Notes under the pieces: model-generated
The model's database searches: none
Told to the model about the DNA's origin: nothing
What the model saw: the letters and a program-made list of their open reading frames with translations, nothing else
In this document: positions 1 through 6,253 of the stretch, in pieces
How positions within the stretch are numbered: position 1 is the stretch's first letter
Layout of the letters: each line of letters opens with the position of its first letter
Origin: an uncultured Oscillospiraceae bacterium
Lineage (GTDB): Bacteria > Bacillota > Clostridia > Oscillospirales > Acutalibacteraceae
Direction of reading: 5' to 3'
Assembly: GCA_958451705.1 (NCBI GenBank)
Contig: CAUDRD010000071.1
Coordinates: 1-7,356 of the forward strand
Length of the DNA stretch: 7,356 nt
Position numbers and translations under genes: made by a program

Positions 1-597
1 TTTGCAGTGGGGGCAGATATAGGATGTTGCCTTATAGTACATGGCGGTTATGGCTGTTCCCATGGCTATAATGAAAGGCAAAAGCAGAACAAAGGGCAGA
101 AAATCTCCGGTTCTTATCCAGTGGACAAGTCCGATTATTTCGAGAATGTCCATTACAATGCCTACCGCAATCATTGCTCCGTGTACCTTGCCTAAAGTCT
201 TTTTGCTTTTCATTCTGTGCTCTATGTCCTGGGATGAATTAACGGTTAGAAATCCGCACTCTTCAATATCCTTTTTTACCGATATAACGGCATCCTTCTT
301 TTTTTGCAGCTCGGATATTTCTCCGGTGAGCAGCTTTTCCTGTTCTTCTAAAAGAGTCAGAAGAATTTCCTTTGCGTTGCCGCTTTCCACAATCTCCTTG
401 ATGCAGTTAAGGGAAAGTCCCAGGGAACGGAACATACATATGAGTCTCAGATTTTTAACATCCTCGTCTGTATAGAGCCTTCTGCCTCCCTCTGAAATTT
501 CAGAGGGTTTAAGAAGATTCTGGCGGTCATAATACTGTACCGTGCGAACCGATACGCTGCACATTGCGGCAATCTCTCCGCTTGAATATTTAGACAT
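1..597 (-). CDS. MerR-family transcriptional regulator with C-terminal membrane segments (C-terminus outside window)
   Basis: A DNA-binding regulator, incomplete at the left edge: 199 codons are open with no stop. It starts at the ATG at 597 (MSKYSSGEIA), preceded by a strong AGGAGGTG ribosome binding site at 604–611. Residues 1–70 form the MerR winged helix-turn-helix, including SVRTVQYYDRQNLL (16–29) and GGRRLYTDED (37–46), as in the family. Residues about 80–115 are rich in Glu, Lys and Leu and fit the usual dimerising coiled coil. The tail is unusual for classic MerR proteins: two hydrophobic stretches at about 138–158 and 166–187 look like membrane segments, followed by CPHC (195–198), which resembles the first knuckle of a zinc ribbon whose second half would lie outside the window. 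The effector is not evident: the usual metal or drug ligand domains are absent from the visible part. The gene has its own MerR-type promoter, so autoregulation is likely. The family call is firm; the membrane location is inferred from hydrophobicity. Confidence 0.9.
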   Translation of the reverse strand, partial: MSKYSSGEIAAMCSVSVRTVQYYDRQNLLKPSEISEGGRRLYTDEDVKNLRLICMFRSLGLSLNCIKEIVESGNAKEILLTLLEEQEKLLTGEISELQKKKDAVISVKKDIEECGFLTVNSSQDIEHRMKSKKTLGKVHGAMIAVGIVMDILEIIGLVHWIRTGDFLPFVLLLPFIIAMGTAITAMYYKATSYICPHCK

Positions 598-617
598 AGA
601 TTTCACCTCCTGAGGTA

Positions 618-648
618 AAAATAGCACATTACCCAAGGTAACGAGCAA
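618..648 (-). promoter_or_regulatory. MerR-type promoter of the merR-like gene (19-bp spacer)
   Basis: Reading the minus strand, a -35-like TTGCTC (643–648) is followed after exactly 19 bp by TATTTT (618–623), with an extended -10 TGC in front. The long 19-bp spacer holding a dyad is the hallmark of promoters controlled by MerR proteins, which untwist the DNA to bring the two elements into register. The -35 is weak (3 of 6 consensus bases), as expected of an activator-dependent promoter. It lies 21 bp upstream of the start codon of the MerR gene. Confidence 0.6.
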
Positions 649-666
649 TAGGTCACCTCGGGTAAC
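628..666. promoter_or_regulatory. Two dyad operators, probable MerR binding sites
   Basis: Two related dyads follow the pattern GTTACC-N3-GGTRAY on the minus strand. The first (629–641, TTACC-CAA-GGTAA) lies inside the 19-bp promoter spacer. The second (652–666, GTCACC-TCG-GGTAAC) lies just upstream of the -35. Their centres (635 and 659) are 24 bp apart, and the two copies match at 10 of 15 positions. The spacer site fits the standard place of a MerR dimer; the upstream copy may bind a second dimer. The regulator is inferred to be the product of the adjacent gene. Confidence 0.55.
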
Positions 667-705
667 AAATGAAAATTTTTCTATTTAAATTCTTAAATTC
701 AAAAA

Positions 706-1131
706 TCACTCTTCGGTTACATATTCCATGTTTCCATGGTGATATATTTCTATAATGCACTCCTTGACATCATTATTCACTGAAAGTAAACCGGAAAATT
801 TTGAAAGATTGTATCCGTAGGTTTCGTCTATTACCTCAAAGGAGTTGTCAGAAAAATCTGAAACAAATTCCTTTAAAGTCAGTTTTTCTCCTGTAAAGGA
901 GCCTATATTGCCGCAGAAATCTAAAATATAAACATAAGAAAAATCGTAGTCAACATCTTTAAATTTCACAAAAGCTTTGCCTTTTGTCTGTCTGCACGGG
1001 TTTCCAATTTCCACAATTCCGTATGGAAATTCCATTTTCAATGTGCTATCCGTAAATTCTATATCCGTTATATACATATCATGAAGGCTGTAGGGTAAGT
1101 CCTGAATATATTTTCTGGCTGTAATTTTCAC
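706..1131 (-). CDS. Uncharacterised 141-aa protein
   Basis: I do not recognise this family. It starts with GTG at 1131, supported by AGGAGG at 1140–1145 eight bases upstream; the first internal ATG (Met19) has no comparable site. The protein is acidic and rich in Tyr, Phe, Asp and Ile, with alternating hydrophobic patterns that suggest beta strands. A YSLHDMYITDIEF segment near residues 14–26 and a YDFSYVYILDF segment near 62–72 stand out. No signal peptide, membrane segment, Cys-pair metal motif or obvious catalytic motif is visible. It follows the GH13 gene after 40 bp with no terminator, so the two are probably co-transcribed. It is separated from the next gene, merR-like, by 108 AT-rich bases containing that gene's own promoter. 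A role in alpha-glucan use is possible from position alone; nothing in the protein shows it. Confidence 0.8.
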   Translation of the reverse strand: MKITARKYIQDLPYSLHDMYITDIEFTDSTLKMEFPYGIVEIGNPCRQTKGKAFVKFKDVDYDFSYVYILDFCGNIGSFTGEKLTLKEFVSDFSDNSFEVIDETYGYNLSKFSGLLSVNNDVKECIIEIYHHGNMEYVTEE

Positions 1132-1171
1132 GTTTTCAGCCTCCTATTAATTTATTTGCCGTGCGTTTATC

Positions 1172-3076
1172 TTATTTTTTGCAAAGCTCCTCGGCAAGCT
1201 TTTCCACCCATTCGCCTTTACCTAAAATCGCTACACTCATAGGCGGCATGTCGATGTAGTTATACTGGGCCTCAATTCCCGTAAGACATTCACTGCACTG
1301 CCACTGGAAGGGGAAAATAAAATTAAGGGTGTAATCGTTGCGGTTTACAATGGCAAGTATACCGTTTTCGTCTTTTTCCCTTGCAAAAGCTACGCACTTG
1401 TTTCCTGATGAAATGGACTCAAAATTGCCGTCTTTGAGAGCAGGACAGGCCTTTCTGATTTTTCCCAAAAGCTTATACCAGTTCAGCAGCTCCTGATTTT
1501 CTTTTCCCCAAGGATAGCAGCCTCTGTTAAACGGGTCCTGATAGCCTTCCATTCCGGCCTCGTCGCCGTAATAAAGGGATGGAACACCGGGGAGGGTGTA
1601 CTGAATTGCCGAAGCCATTTTCATAAGGCGGATACCCTGTTCATACTCAAGCTCAGAAAGCTTTCTTCCGCTTTGCCACTGTCTGTCTCCACTGCGGCAC
1701 TGTTCCCCGGCAAGCAAAGTTATAGCTCTTACTGTGTCATGGGTGCCGATGTGGTTCATAAGGATATTTATGACCTGTGGCGGATAGTTTTCGAGAATAG
1801 TCAAAACGGACTGTGCAAAAAGGTCTGCGTTGCCGCTTCTGAGATAGTGGAGTATGGCGGCGGCAAAGGGATAATTCATAACGCTGTCAAGCTGCTGGCC
1901 TAAAAGGTATCTTCTGCGGCTGGAATAAGCGTATTTGTTGGAGGCATCCTCCCATACTTCTCCTAAAACAAGGGCGTCGCTTTTTTCCTCTTTGACCGCT
2001 TTTCGAAGGGAATCGAGAAAGACGTCGGGCAGCTCGTCGGCAACGTCGAGACGCCATCCCGAAGCTCCCAGGCGGAGCCATTTGCGTACAATGCCATTTT
2101 CTCCCGTTATGAAATCTATAAAGTCGGGACATTCCTCCTTTACCTCGGGGAGAGTTTCAATTCCCCACCAGGATTCATAATCGTTGGGCCAGCTTTTAAA
2201 TTTATACCACTTATAATACTTGCTATTTTTGTCCCGGTAAGCTCCGCTTTCGCCGTAATTACCGTATTTGTTAAAATATATGCTGTCGTCGCCGGTGTGG
2301 CTGAAAACTCCGTCGAGAATTATTTTAATTCCGAGTTTTTCAGCCTCTTTACAAAGACTTTTAAAATCCTCCTCAGTGCCCAGAAGTGGGTCTATTTTTG
2401 AATAGTCTCCGGTGTCGTAACGATGGTTTGAAAAAGCCTCAAAAATCGGGTTAAGGTAAATACAGGTGACTCCTAATTCCTTAATATGGGTGAGATTCTC
2501 TTCTATACCCTTAAGGTCGCCGCCGAAAAAGTCGTTGTTGAGAACTTTGCCTTTTTCATTTGGTTTCCAGTATGGCTCTTCGCCCCAGTTGCTGTGCATG
2601 ATTTTATTTGACGGCACGTTCTTTTTTACACTATCCGATTTTGCGAATCTGTCGGGGAAAATCTGATAGATAATTCCTCCCTGAAGCCACTGAGGAACAG
2701 TGAAATCCTTTGAATAAACGGTCAGCTGAAAGTCTGCGCTTACTCCGCCTATTCGGCCTATGCCGTTTCCGCTGTTGAAAATACAGCTTCTTCCGTAGGG
2801 CGTTTCATACTCAAAGTGATACCAGTAAAGCCCGGGAGTTTCGGGAAGGGTGTAGACTATTTTCCACCACTCGTGGTCGTCACCGTCCATGCCGTTCCAC
2901 TCCATTTGAACACAGTGGGGCTGATAAAGGTCATCACGGTGGATAACAAGAAAGGCATAGCTGCACTGTAAAAAACGGGGCAGATTTATCCGAAGGGTTA
3001 TTTCGGCACCGCTGCTTACAGCTCCGAAAGGATACTTATATTTTATATCGCGGGAGTTAAAGGGAATGTTGCTCAT
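1172..3076 (-). CDS. GH13 alpha-glucan hydrolase (neopullulanase/cyclomaltodextrinase/maltodextrin glucosidase type), cytoplasmic
   Basis: A 634-aa alpha-amylase-family enzyme that hydrolyses alpha-1,4, and in many relatives alpha-1,6, bonds in maltodextrins. Numbering is from the ATG at 3076. Residues 1–125 form an N-terminal beta-sandwich-like domain as in neopullulanase-type enzymes. The catalytic barrel begins at the family-typical GGIIYQIFPDRF (about 133–144). All GH13 signatures are intact: HRYD (218–221), region I DGVFSHTG with Asp255 and His260, region II GWRLDVADE with nucleophile Asp344, region III LGEVWED with acid/base Glu373, and region IV GTHDT with His446 and Asp447. A GDEAGMEGYQDPFNR segment begins at 504, and a C-terminal beta domain follows. 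There is no signal peptide, so it should act inside the cell on the pool GlgP also uses. Exact bond specificity and subfamily (20 or 39 are my best guesses) cannot be fixed by eye. An in-frame GTG at 3085 is rejected as start because it lies inside the ribosome binding site. Confidence 0.92.
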   Translation of the reverse strand: MSNIPFNSRDIKYKYPFGAVSSGAEITLRINLPRFLQCSYAFLVIHRDDLYQPHCVQMEWNGMDGDDHEWWKIVYTLPETPGLYWYHFEYETPYGRSCIFNSGNGIGRIGGVSADFQLTVYSKDFTVPQWLQGGIIYQIFPDRFAKSDSVKKNVPSNKIMHSNWGEEPYWKPNEKGKVLNNDFFGGDLKGIEENLTHIKELGVTCIYLNPIFEAFSNHRYDTGDYSKIDPLLGTEEDFKSLCKEAEKLGIKIILDGVFSHTGDDSIYFNKYGNYGESGAYRDKNSKYYKWYKFKSWPNDYESWWGIETLPEVKEECPDFIDFITGENGIVRKWLRLGASGWRLDVADELPDVFLDSLRKAVKEEKSDALVLGEVWEDASNKYAYSSRRRYLLGQQLDSVMNYPFAAAILHYLRSGNADLFAQSVLTILENYPPQVINILMNHIGTHDTVRAITLLAGEQCRSGDRQWQSGRKLSELEYEQGIRLMKMASAIQYTLPGVPSLYYGDEAGMEGYQDPFNRGCYPWGKENQELLNWYKLLGKIRKACPALKDGNFESISSGNKCVAFAREKDENGILAIVNRNDYTLNFIFPFQWQCSECLTGIEAQYNYIDMPPMSVAILGKGEWVEKLAEELCKK

Positions 3077-3080
3077 GAAA

Positions 3081-3087
3081 ATCACCT
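3081..3087 (-). promoter_or_regulatory. Ribosome binding site fixing the GH13 start
   Basis: AGGTGAT on the minus strand, whose AGGTG pairs with the 16S CACCT, ends four bases before the ATG at 3076. The only upstream in-frame start, GTG at 3083–3085, is part of this motif and has no site of its own, so ATG 3076 is preferred. Only six bases separate this site from the T-run of the upstream hairpin. Confidence 0.65.
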
Positions 3088-3093
3088 GTCGTC

Positions 3094-3127
3094 AAAAATA
3101 AGGGGCTAAGCTGTGAAGCTTCGCCCC
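3094..3127 (-). terminator. Rho-independent terminator after glgP, within the GH13 leader
   Basis: On the minus strand GGGGC-G-AAGCT, loop TCAC, AGCTT-A-GCCCC forms a 10-bp stem with one G·A mismatch, followed at once by TTATTTTT. The plus-strand reading has no T-run after the stem, so it works in the minus direction. It lies about 90 bp past the glgP stop and just ahead of the GH13 ribosome binding site. It can end glgP transcripts and may also attenuate GH13 expression. Confidence 0.8.
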
Positions 3128-3137
3128 GCTTAAAATT

Positions 3138-3166
3138 ATTTTACCATAAATCCGCTTTTCTGTCAG
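3138..3166 (-). promoter_or_regulatory. Predicted sigma-A promoter for the GH13 gene
   Basis: CTGACA (-35, 3161–3166), a 17-bp spacer and TAAAAT (-10, 3138–3143), with an extended-10 TGG directly before it: five of six consensus bases in each box. The expected start point is near 3131, which puts the terminator-like hairpin at the first few bases of the transcript. It would drive GH13 and probably the 141-aa gene behind it independently of glgP. Confidence 0.6.
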
Positions 3167-3169
3167 CGG
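3152..3169. promoter_or_regulatory. Inverted repeat CCGCT-N8-AGCGG over the GH13 -35 region
   Basis: A perfect 5-bp inverted repeat with an 8-bp gap overlaps the -35 box and the start of the spacer of the predicted GH13 promoter. Its place would suit a repressor operator, for example of a LacI-type sugar regulator. As RNA it could also be a weak hairpin in the glgP 3' end, but no T-run follows. The repeat is short, so chance is possible. Confidence 0.35.
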
Positions 3170-3214
3170 TTAAGATTTTGTAAACTGTAAAATATCAGAT
3201 GTGTAATAAAAGTC

Positions 3215-5620
3215 TTATTCCACGGGAGAGGTAAACCAGATATTATCTGCGTACTCCTTAACAGCTCTGTCCGCTGCAAATCTTCCCGCACCGGCAATGT
3301 TGATGAGTGACATTCTGTTCCAGGTTTCTCTGTCTTTCCAGACTTCTGAAATATGCTCCTGTACACGGCGGTAGTCGGAGTAATCAGCAAGAGCCATGTA
3401 GGGATCGCTGTTAATGAGGGCAAAACCGACCTCACGGAACGCCTTGCCGGCAATGTCGGAGTTAATCATATCGAGGATCTTATGAAGCTCGGGGTTGTTG
3501 TGATAGTATTGGTCGGGATGATAGCCCATTCGTTTAAGCTGCTGTACCTCAGGCGTTGTCATGCCGAAAAGGAAGATGTTGTCGTCTCCCACTGCTTCGT
3601 GAATCTCAACGTTAGCTCCGTCGAGAGTGCCGAGAGTGATTGCGCCGTTAAGCATGAGCTTCATGTTGCCTGTACCGCTTGCCTCGGTTCCTGCAAGAGA
3701 AATCTGTTCGCTTATATCTGCGGCCGGCATAAGCTTTTCTGCAAGAGTTACGTTATAGTCTTCCATGTACACAACTTTAAGTCTGCCCTTAACGTCGGGG
3801 TCGTTGTTTACAAGGTCTGCAATGGAGCAGATAAGATTTATTATCTTTTTAGCCATAAAGTATCCGGGAGCAGCTTTTGCGCCGAAAATATATGTCTTCG
3901 GTACAAAGTTTCCGGAGGGATTTGCCTTAATTTCAAGATACTGAGCGAGAATATTAAGGGCGTTAAGGTTCTGACGTTTATATTCGTGGAGACGCTTTAC
4001 CTGAACGTCGAAAATGGATTCCGGGTCAATATCAATGCCGTTTGTCTTTTTAACAAGCTTTGCGAAATCCTTTTTATTTGCGGTTTTGATTTTTTCAAGC
4101 TCATTGAGCACGGATTTGTCGTCTTTATAAGCGGCAAGCTTTGAAAGAGCGGCGGCATCGTGGGAGAAATCCGCATTTAAAAGCTCTGAAAGGAATGAGT
4201 CAAGACGGGGGTTTGACTGACAGAGCCAGCGGCGGTGAGCAATGCCGTTTGTGACGTTTTTAAACTTAGCCGGGAAAAGAGTGTAATAATCTTTAAAAAC
4301 GGTTTCTTTAAGGATCTGACTGTGGAGAGCGGAAACTCCGTTTACGCTGTGGCATGAAGCGACGCAAAGGTTTGCCATGCGTACAACTCCGTTTGAAATA
4401 ACTGCCATTCTCTCAACAGCATCAGCTTTGCCTGTGCTGTCCCAGATGAATTTTCTCAGGCGATTGTCGATTTCCTTTGTAATCTGATAAATTCTCGGGA
4501 GCATTGAACGGATAAGGTCTTCCGGCCAGCACTCGAGAGCTTCCTTCATAACGGTGTGGTTTGTGTAAGCGATTGTGCTTGTTACAACCTTCCAGGCTTC
4601 GTCCCAGCCGTATCCGCACTCATCGAGAAGGATTCTCATAAGCTCCGGAATAGCCATTGTGGGATGAGTGTCGTTTACATGGATAGCAACTTTATCGGCA
4701 AAATTATCCATTGTGCCGTACTCACGCAGATGACGGTGGACAATATCCTGAATGGATGCTGAAACAAGGAAGTACTGCTGGCGAAGACGAAGGCTTTTTC
4801 CTTCGGGATGGTTGTCTGAAGGGTACAGCACCTTGCTTATAACCTCAGCCATTGCAGTGCGTTCCATAGCACGCATATAATCTCCCTGATTGAAAAGGTT
4901 CATGTCAAAGCCGGGTGCCTTTGACTGCCAAAGTCTTAAAACGCTTATGCCTCTGCCGTCCTTACCGGAAACGTACATATCGTTGGGTACAGCGTATACG
5001 CTTGTGTAGTCTGTGTGCTCAACGTAGTGGTAGGAGCCGTCCCAGCCGTCGTTTATCTTTCCGCCAAAGCGTACTTCTATTGAACATTCCTCTTTGGGAA
5101 CAAGCCATACGTCTCCGCCGGGGAGCCATGAGTCGGGAAGCTCAGTCTGCCAGCCGTCAACTATCTTCTGTTTGAAAATACCGTATTCATAGAGAATTGA
5201 ATATCCTGTTGCACGGTAGCCCTGAGAGGCAAGGCCGTCAAGGTAGCAGGCTGCAAGTCTTCCAAGACCTCCGTTTCCAAGACCGGCGTCAGGCTCGCTT
5301 TCATAGAGATTTTCGAGAGTGATTCCGAAATCTTTAAGAGCCTCTTCAGCGGTTTTGGTAAGTCCCAAATTGTAAAGGTTGTTTTTAAGAGAGCGGCCCA
5401 TGAGGAACTCCATGCACAGGTAATAAACGTGCTTTCCGCTGCCGTTTATGGCCTTTTTATCAAATTCGCTTCTTCCGGAGTTCATCATATCTTTTATGAT
5501 TGTTGCGAGAGCTTTATAAAACTGTTCGTAGCTGGCCTCCTTTGCAGAGACGCCGAACAGGTGTGAAAGCTTTTGCTGTATAAGCTCTGACATTTGAGCT
5601 TTAGATAATGAATAATTCAT
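3215..5620 (-). CDS. glgP: Glycogen/starch/maltodextrin phosphorylase (GT35)
   Basis: An 801-aa pyridoxal-phosphate enzyme that cleaves terminal alpha-1,4-linked glucose with phosphate, giving glucose-1-phosphate; cytoplasmic. The length is standard for bacterial GlgP/MalP. Family blocks are intact from end to end: LGNGGLGRLAACYLDG (114–129), NDTHP (316–320), TNHTV (353–357), NVTNGIAHRRWL (455–466), VQVKRLHEYKRQ (539–550), and the cofactor block EASGTGNMK (646–654), in which Lys654 should form the Schiff base with PLP. The start ATG at 5620 has GGAGG at 5627–5631 and its own promoter. The short N-terminus lacks the phosphorylation extension of animal enzymes. No frameshift or missing catalytic block is seen. 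The next gene on the strand is the GH13 hydrolase, which fits a degradation pair; no glgC, glgD, glgA or glgB is visible. Whether glycogen or imported maltodextrin is the main substrate cannot be told from sequence. Confidence 0.97.
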   Translation of the reverse strand: MNYSLSKAQMSELIQQKLSHLFGVSAKEASYEQFYKALATIIKDMMNSGRSEFDKKAINGSGKHVYYLCMEFLMGRSLKNNLYNLGLTKTAEEALKDFGITLENLYESEPDAGLGNGGLGRLAACYLDGLASQGYRATGYSILYEYGIFKQKIVDGWQTELPDSWLPGGDVWLVPKEECSIEVRFGGKINDGWDGSYHYVEHTDYTSVYAVPNDMYVSGKDGRGISVLRLWQSKAPGFDMNLFNQGDYMRAMERTAMAEVISKVLYPSDNHPEGKSLRLRQQYFLVSASIQDIVHRHLREYGTMDNFADKVAIHVNDTHPTMAIPELMRILLDECGYGWDEAWKVVTSTIAYTNHTVMKEALECWPEDLIRSMLPRIYQITKEIDNRLRKFIWDSTGKADAVERMAVISNGVVRMANLCVASCHSVNGVSALHSQILKETVFKDYYTLFPAKFKNVTNGIAHRRWLCQSNPRLDSFLSELLNADFSHDAAALSKLAAYKDDKSVLNELEKIKTANKKDFAKLVKKTNGIDIDPESIFDVQVKRLHEYKRQNLNALNILAQYLEIKANPSGNFVPKTYIFGAKAAPGYFMAKKIINLICSIADLVNNDPDVKGRLKVVYMEDYNVTLAEKLMPAADISEQISLAGTEASGTGNMKLMLNGAITLGTLDGANVEIHEAVGDDNIFLFGMTTPEVQQLKRMGYHPDQYYHNNPELHKILDMINSDIAGKAFREVGFALINSDPYMALADYSDYRRVQEHISEVWKDRETWNRMSLINIAGAGRFAADRAVKEYADNIWFTSPVE

Positions 5621-5675
5621 ACAATTCCTCCAAAAATTGATGTAAAAAAGTGCGTTTATCCAGAAGATATTATAT

Positions 5676-5704
5676 ATTTTATACTAAAAACCCCACATTT
5701 TCAA
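5676..5704 (-). promoter_or_regulatory. Predicted sigma-A promoter of glgP
   Basis: On the minus strand TTGAAA (5699–5704), a 17-bp spacer and TAAAAT (5676–5681): five of six consensus bases in each box. The start point would be near 5669, giving a leader of about 50 bases ending in the GGAGG site. No catabolite-control (cre-like) element is evident around it. Confidence 0.6.
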
Positions 5705-5737
5705 CCATAAAGACGGTGGTAATATAACGAAATTGTT

Positions 5738-5766
5738 CTGACATAATTGAGCATTTGTTACATAAT
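5738..5766 (+). promoter_or_regulatory. Predicted distal promoter of the zapA–U32 operon
   Basis: CTGACA (5738–5743), a 17-bp spacer and CATAAT (5761–5766): five of six consensus bases in each box. It would begin transcription near 5773 and give a leader of about 120 bases before zapA. It lies back-to-back with the glgP promoter, with about 33 bp between the two -35 boxes. Confidence 0.45.
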
Positions 5767-5820
5767 ATAGGTGCTTTGTGACGAAAATCGGGATTTATCG
5801 TGTAAAATAGCGTAAAAAAA

Positions 5821-5832
5821 CCTTTATAAAGG
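5821..5832. promoter_or_regulatory. Perfect 12-bp palindrome CCTTTATAAAGG
   Basis: A gapless perfect palindrome that covers the -35 box (5823–5828) of the proximal zapA promoter. The position would suit a dimeric repressor. It is the only perfect palindrome of this length I noticed in the intergenic stretch, but AT-rich DNA yields such matches by chance. Confidence 0.35.
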
Positions 5833-5851
5833 AGACTTTATATTGTATAAT
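5823..5851 (+). promoter_or_regulatory. Predicted proximal promoter of zapA
   Basis: TTTATA (5823–5828), a 17-bp spacer and a perfect TATAAT (5846–5851). The start point would be near 5858, 36 bases before the zapA ATG. The weak -35 lies within the 12-bp palindrome. With the distal promoter this gives zapA two possible starts. Confidence 0.5.
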
Positions 5852-5893
5852 AAACAGTGTATATACATCTTTCGATAAAAATGGGGTGCAAAA

Positions 5894-6253
5894 ATGGAAA
5901 AGAACAAAGTAAAGCTTACGGTTTGCGGGTCTGAATATTCTATTCTTACCGATGACAGCGTTGAATATACAGCAGCTCTTGGTGATGAGCTCAATGAAAA
6001 AATGATGGAAATTTTAAATGATAACGCAGGCGTTTCCGTTACACAGGCGGCAGTGCTTTCTGCTCTCGACTACTGCGATATGTATAAAAAGGCGGAAAAA
6101 AGCGCCGACAACCTCAGAGGTCAGATAAAGGATTATCTTGAAGATTCAGCAAGGGCACGCATGGAAGTTGAGGTTGCCAGAAGAGAAGTTGAAAGACTCA
6201 GCCGTGAGGTTCAGAAGCTTCAGGCAAAACTTGCCGCAGAGGGAAAGAGATAA
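5894..6253 (+). CDS. zapA: Cell division protein ZapA
   Basis: A 119-aa protein of the ZapA family, which binds FtsZ filaments at midcell and promotes bundling of the Z ring. The N-terminal KVKLTVCGSEYSILTDDSVEYTAALGDELNEKM (about 5–37) matches the family pattern of a basic beta strand, CG-x-EY, then an amphipathic helix. VSVTQAAVLSALDYCDMY (47–64) is the conserved helix before the coiled coil. Residues about 65–115 form a long charged helix with heptad-like Leu/Val spacing, the ZapA dimer/tetramer stalk. Length is typical. The ribosome binding site is modest (GGGGTG at 5884–5889). The TAA stop is followed directly by the ATG of the next gene, so the two are almost certainly one operon with coupled translation. 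The low overall conservation of ZapA leaves some doubt about the symbol. Confidence 0.85.
   Translation: MEKNKVKLTVCGSEYSILTDDSVEYTAALGDELNEKMMEILNDNAGVSVTQAAVLSALDYCDMYKKAEKSADNLRGQIKDYLEDSARARMEVEVARREVERLSREVQKLQAKLAAEGKR

Noticed and set aside
252..262. Search for a premature stop or frameshift in the MerR gene, as it joins a regulator to a membrane tail
   Set aside because: The frame is open from 597 to the left edge without interruption, so the fusion is genuine within the window.
41..475. A 144-codon plus-strand frame opposite the MerR gene
   Set aside because: It is antisense to a clear MerR domain and membrane tail, with no ribosome binding site and low-complexity Ser/Phe-rich translation.
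685..700. Two tandem copies of TTAAATTC
   Set aside because: A short repeat in AT-rich intergenic DNA; it forms no terminator and has no evident role beyond a possible A/T-rich upstream promoter element.
3083..3085. GTG as alternative start of the GH13 gene (three residues longer)
   Set aside because: The GTG lies inside the AGGTGAT ribosome binding site of the ATG at 3076 and has no good site of its own.
3146..3161. cre-like site (AGAAAAGCGGATTTAT) in the GH13 promoter spacer
   Set aside because: The ARCG core and A/T positions fit the catabolite-control consensus, but three of the four outer TG/CA bases do not. This is too weak to call.
3163..3453. A 96-codon minus-strand frame overlapping the 3' end of glgP
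   Set aside because: It is out of frame with glgP, which is complete to a proper C-terminus, and it has no separate start signals.
3353..4144. A 263-codon open frame on the plus strand inside glgP
   Set aside because: It is fully antisense to strongly conserved glgP codons, has no recognisable domain, and arises from codon bias.
5794..5879. Long-range inverted repeat TTTATCG / CGATAAA in the distal zapA leader
   Set aside because: The arms are only 7 bp, AT-rich and 72 bases apart. It could fold near the zapA ribosome binding site, but chance is as likely and no riboswitch-like core is seen.
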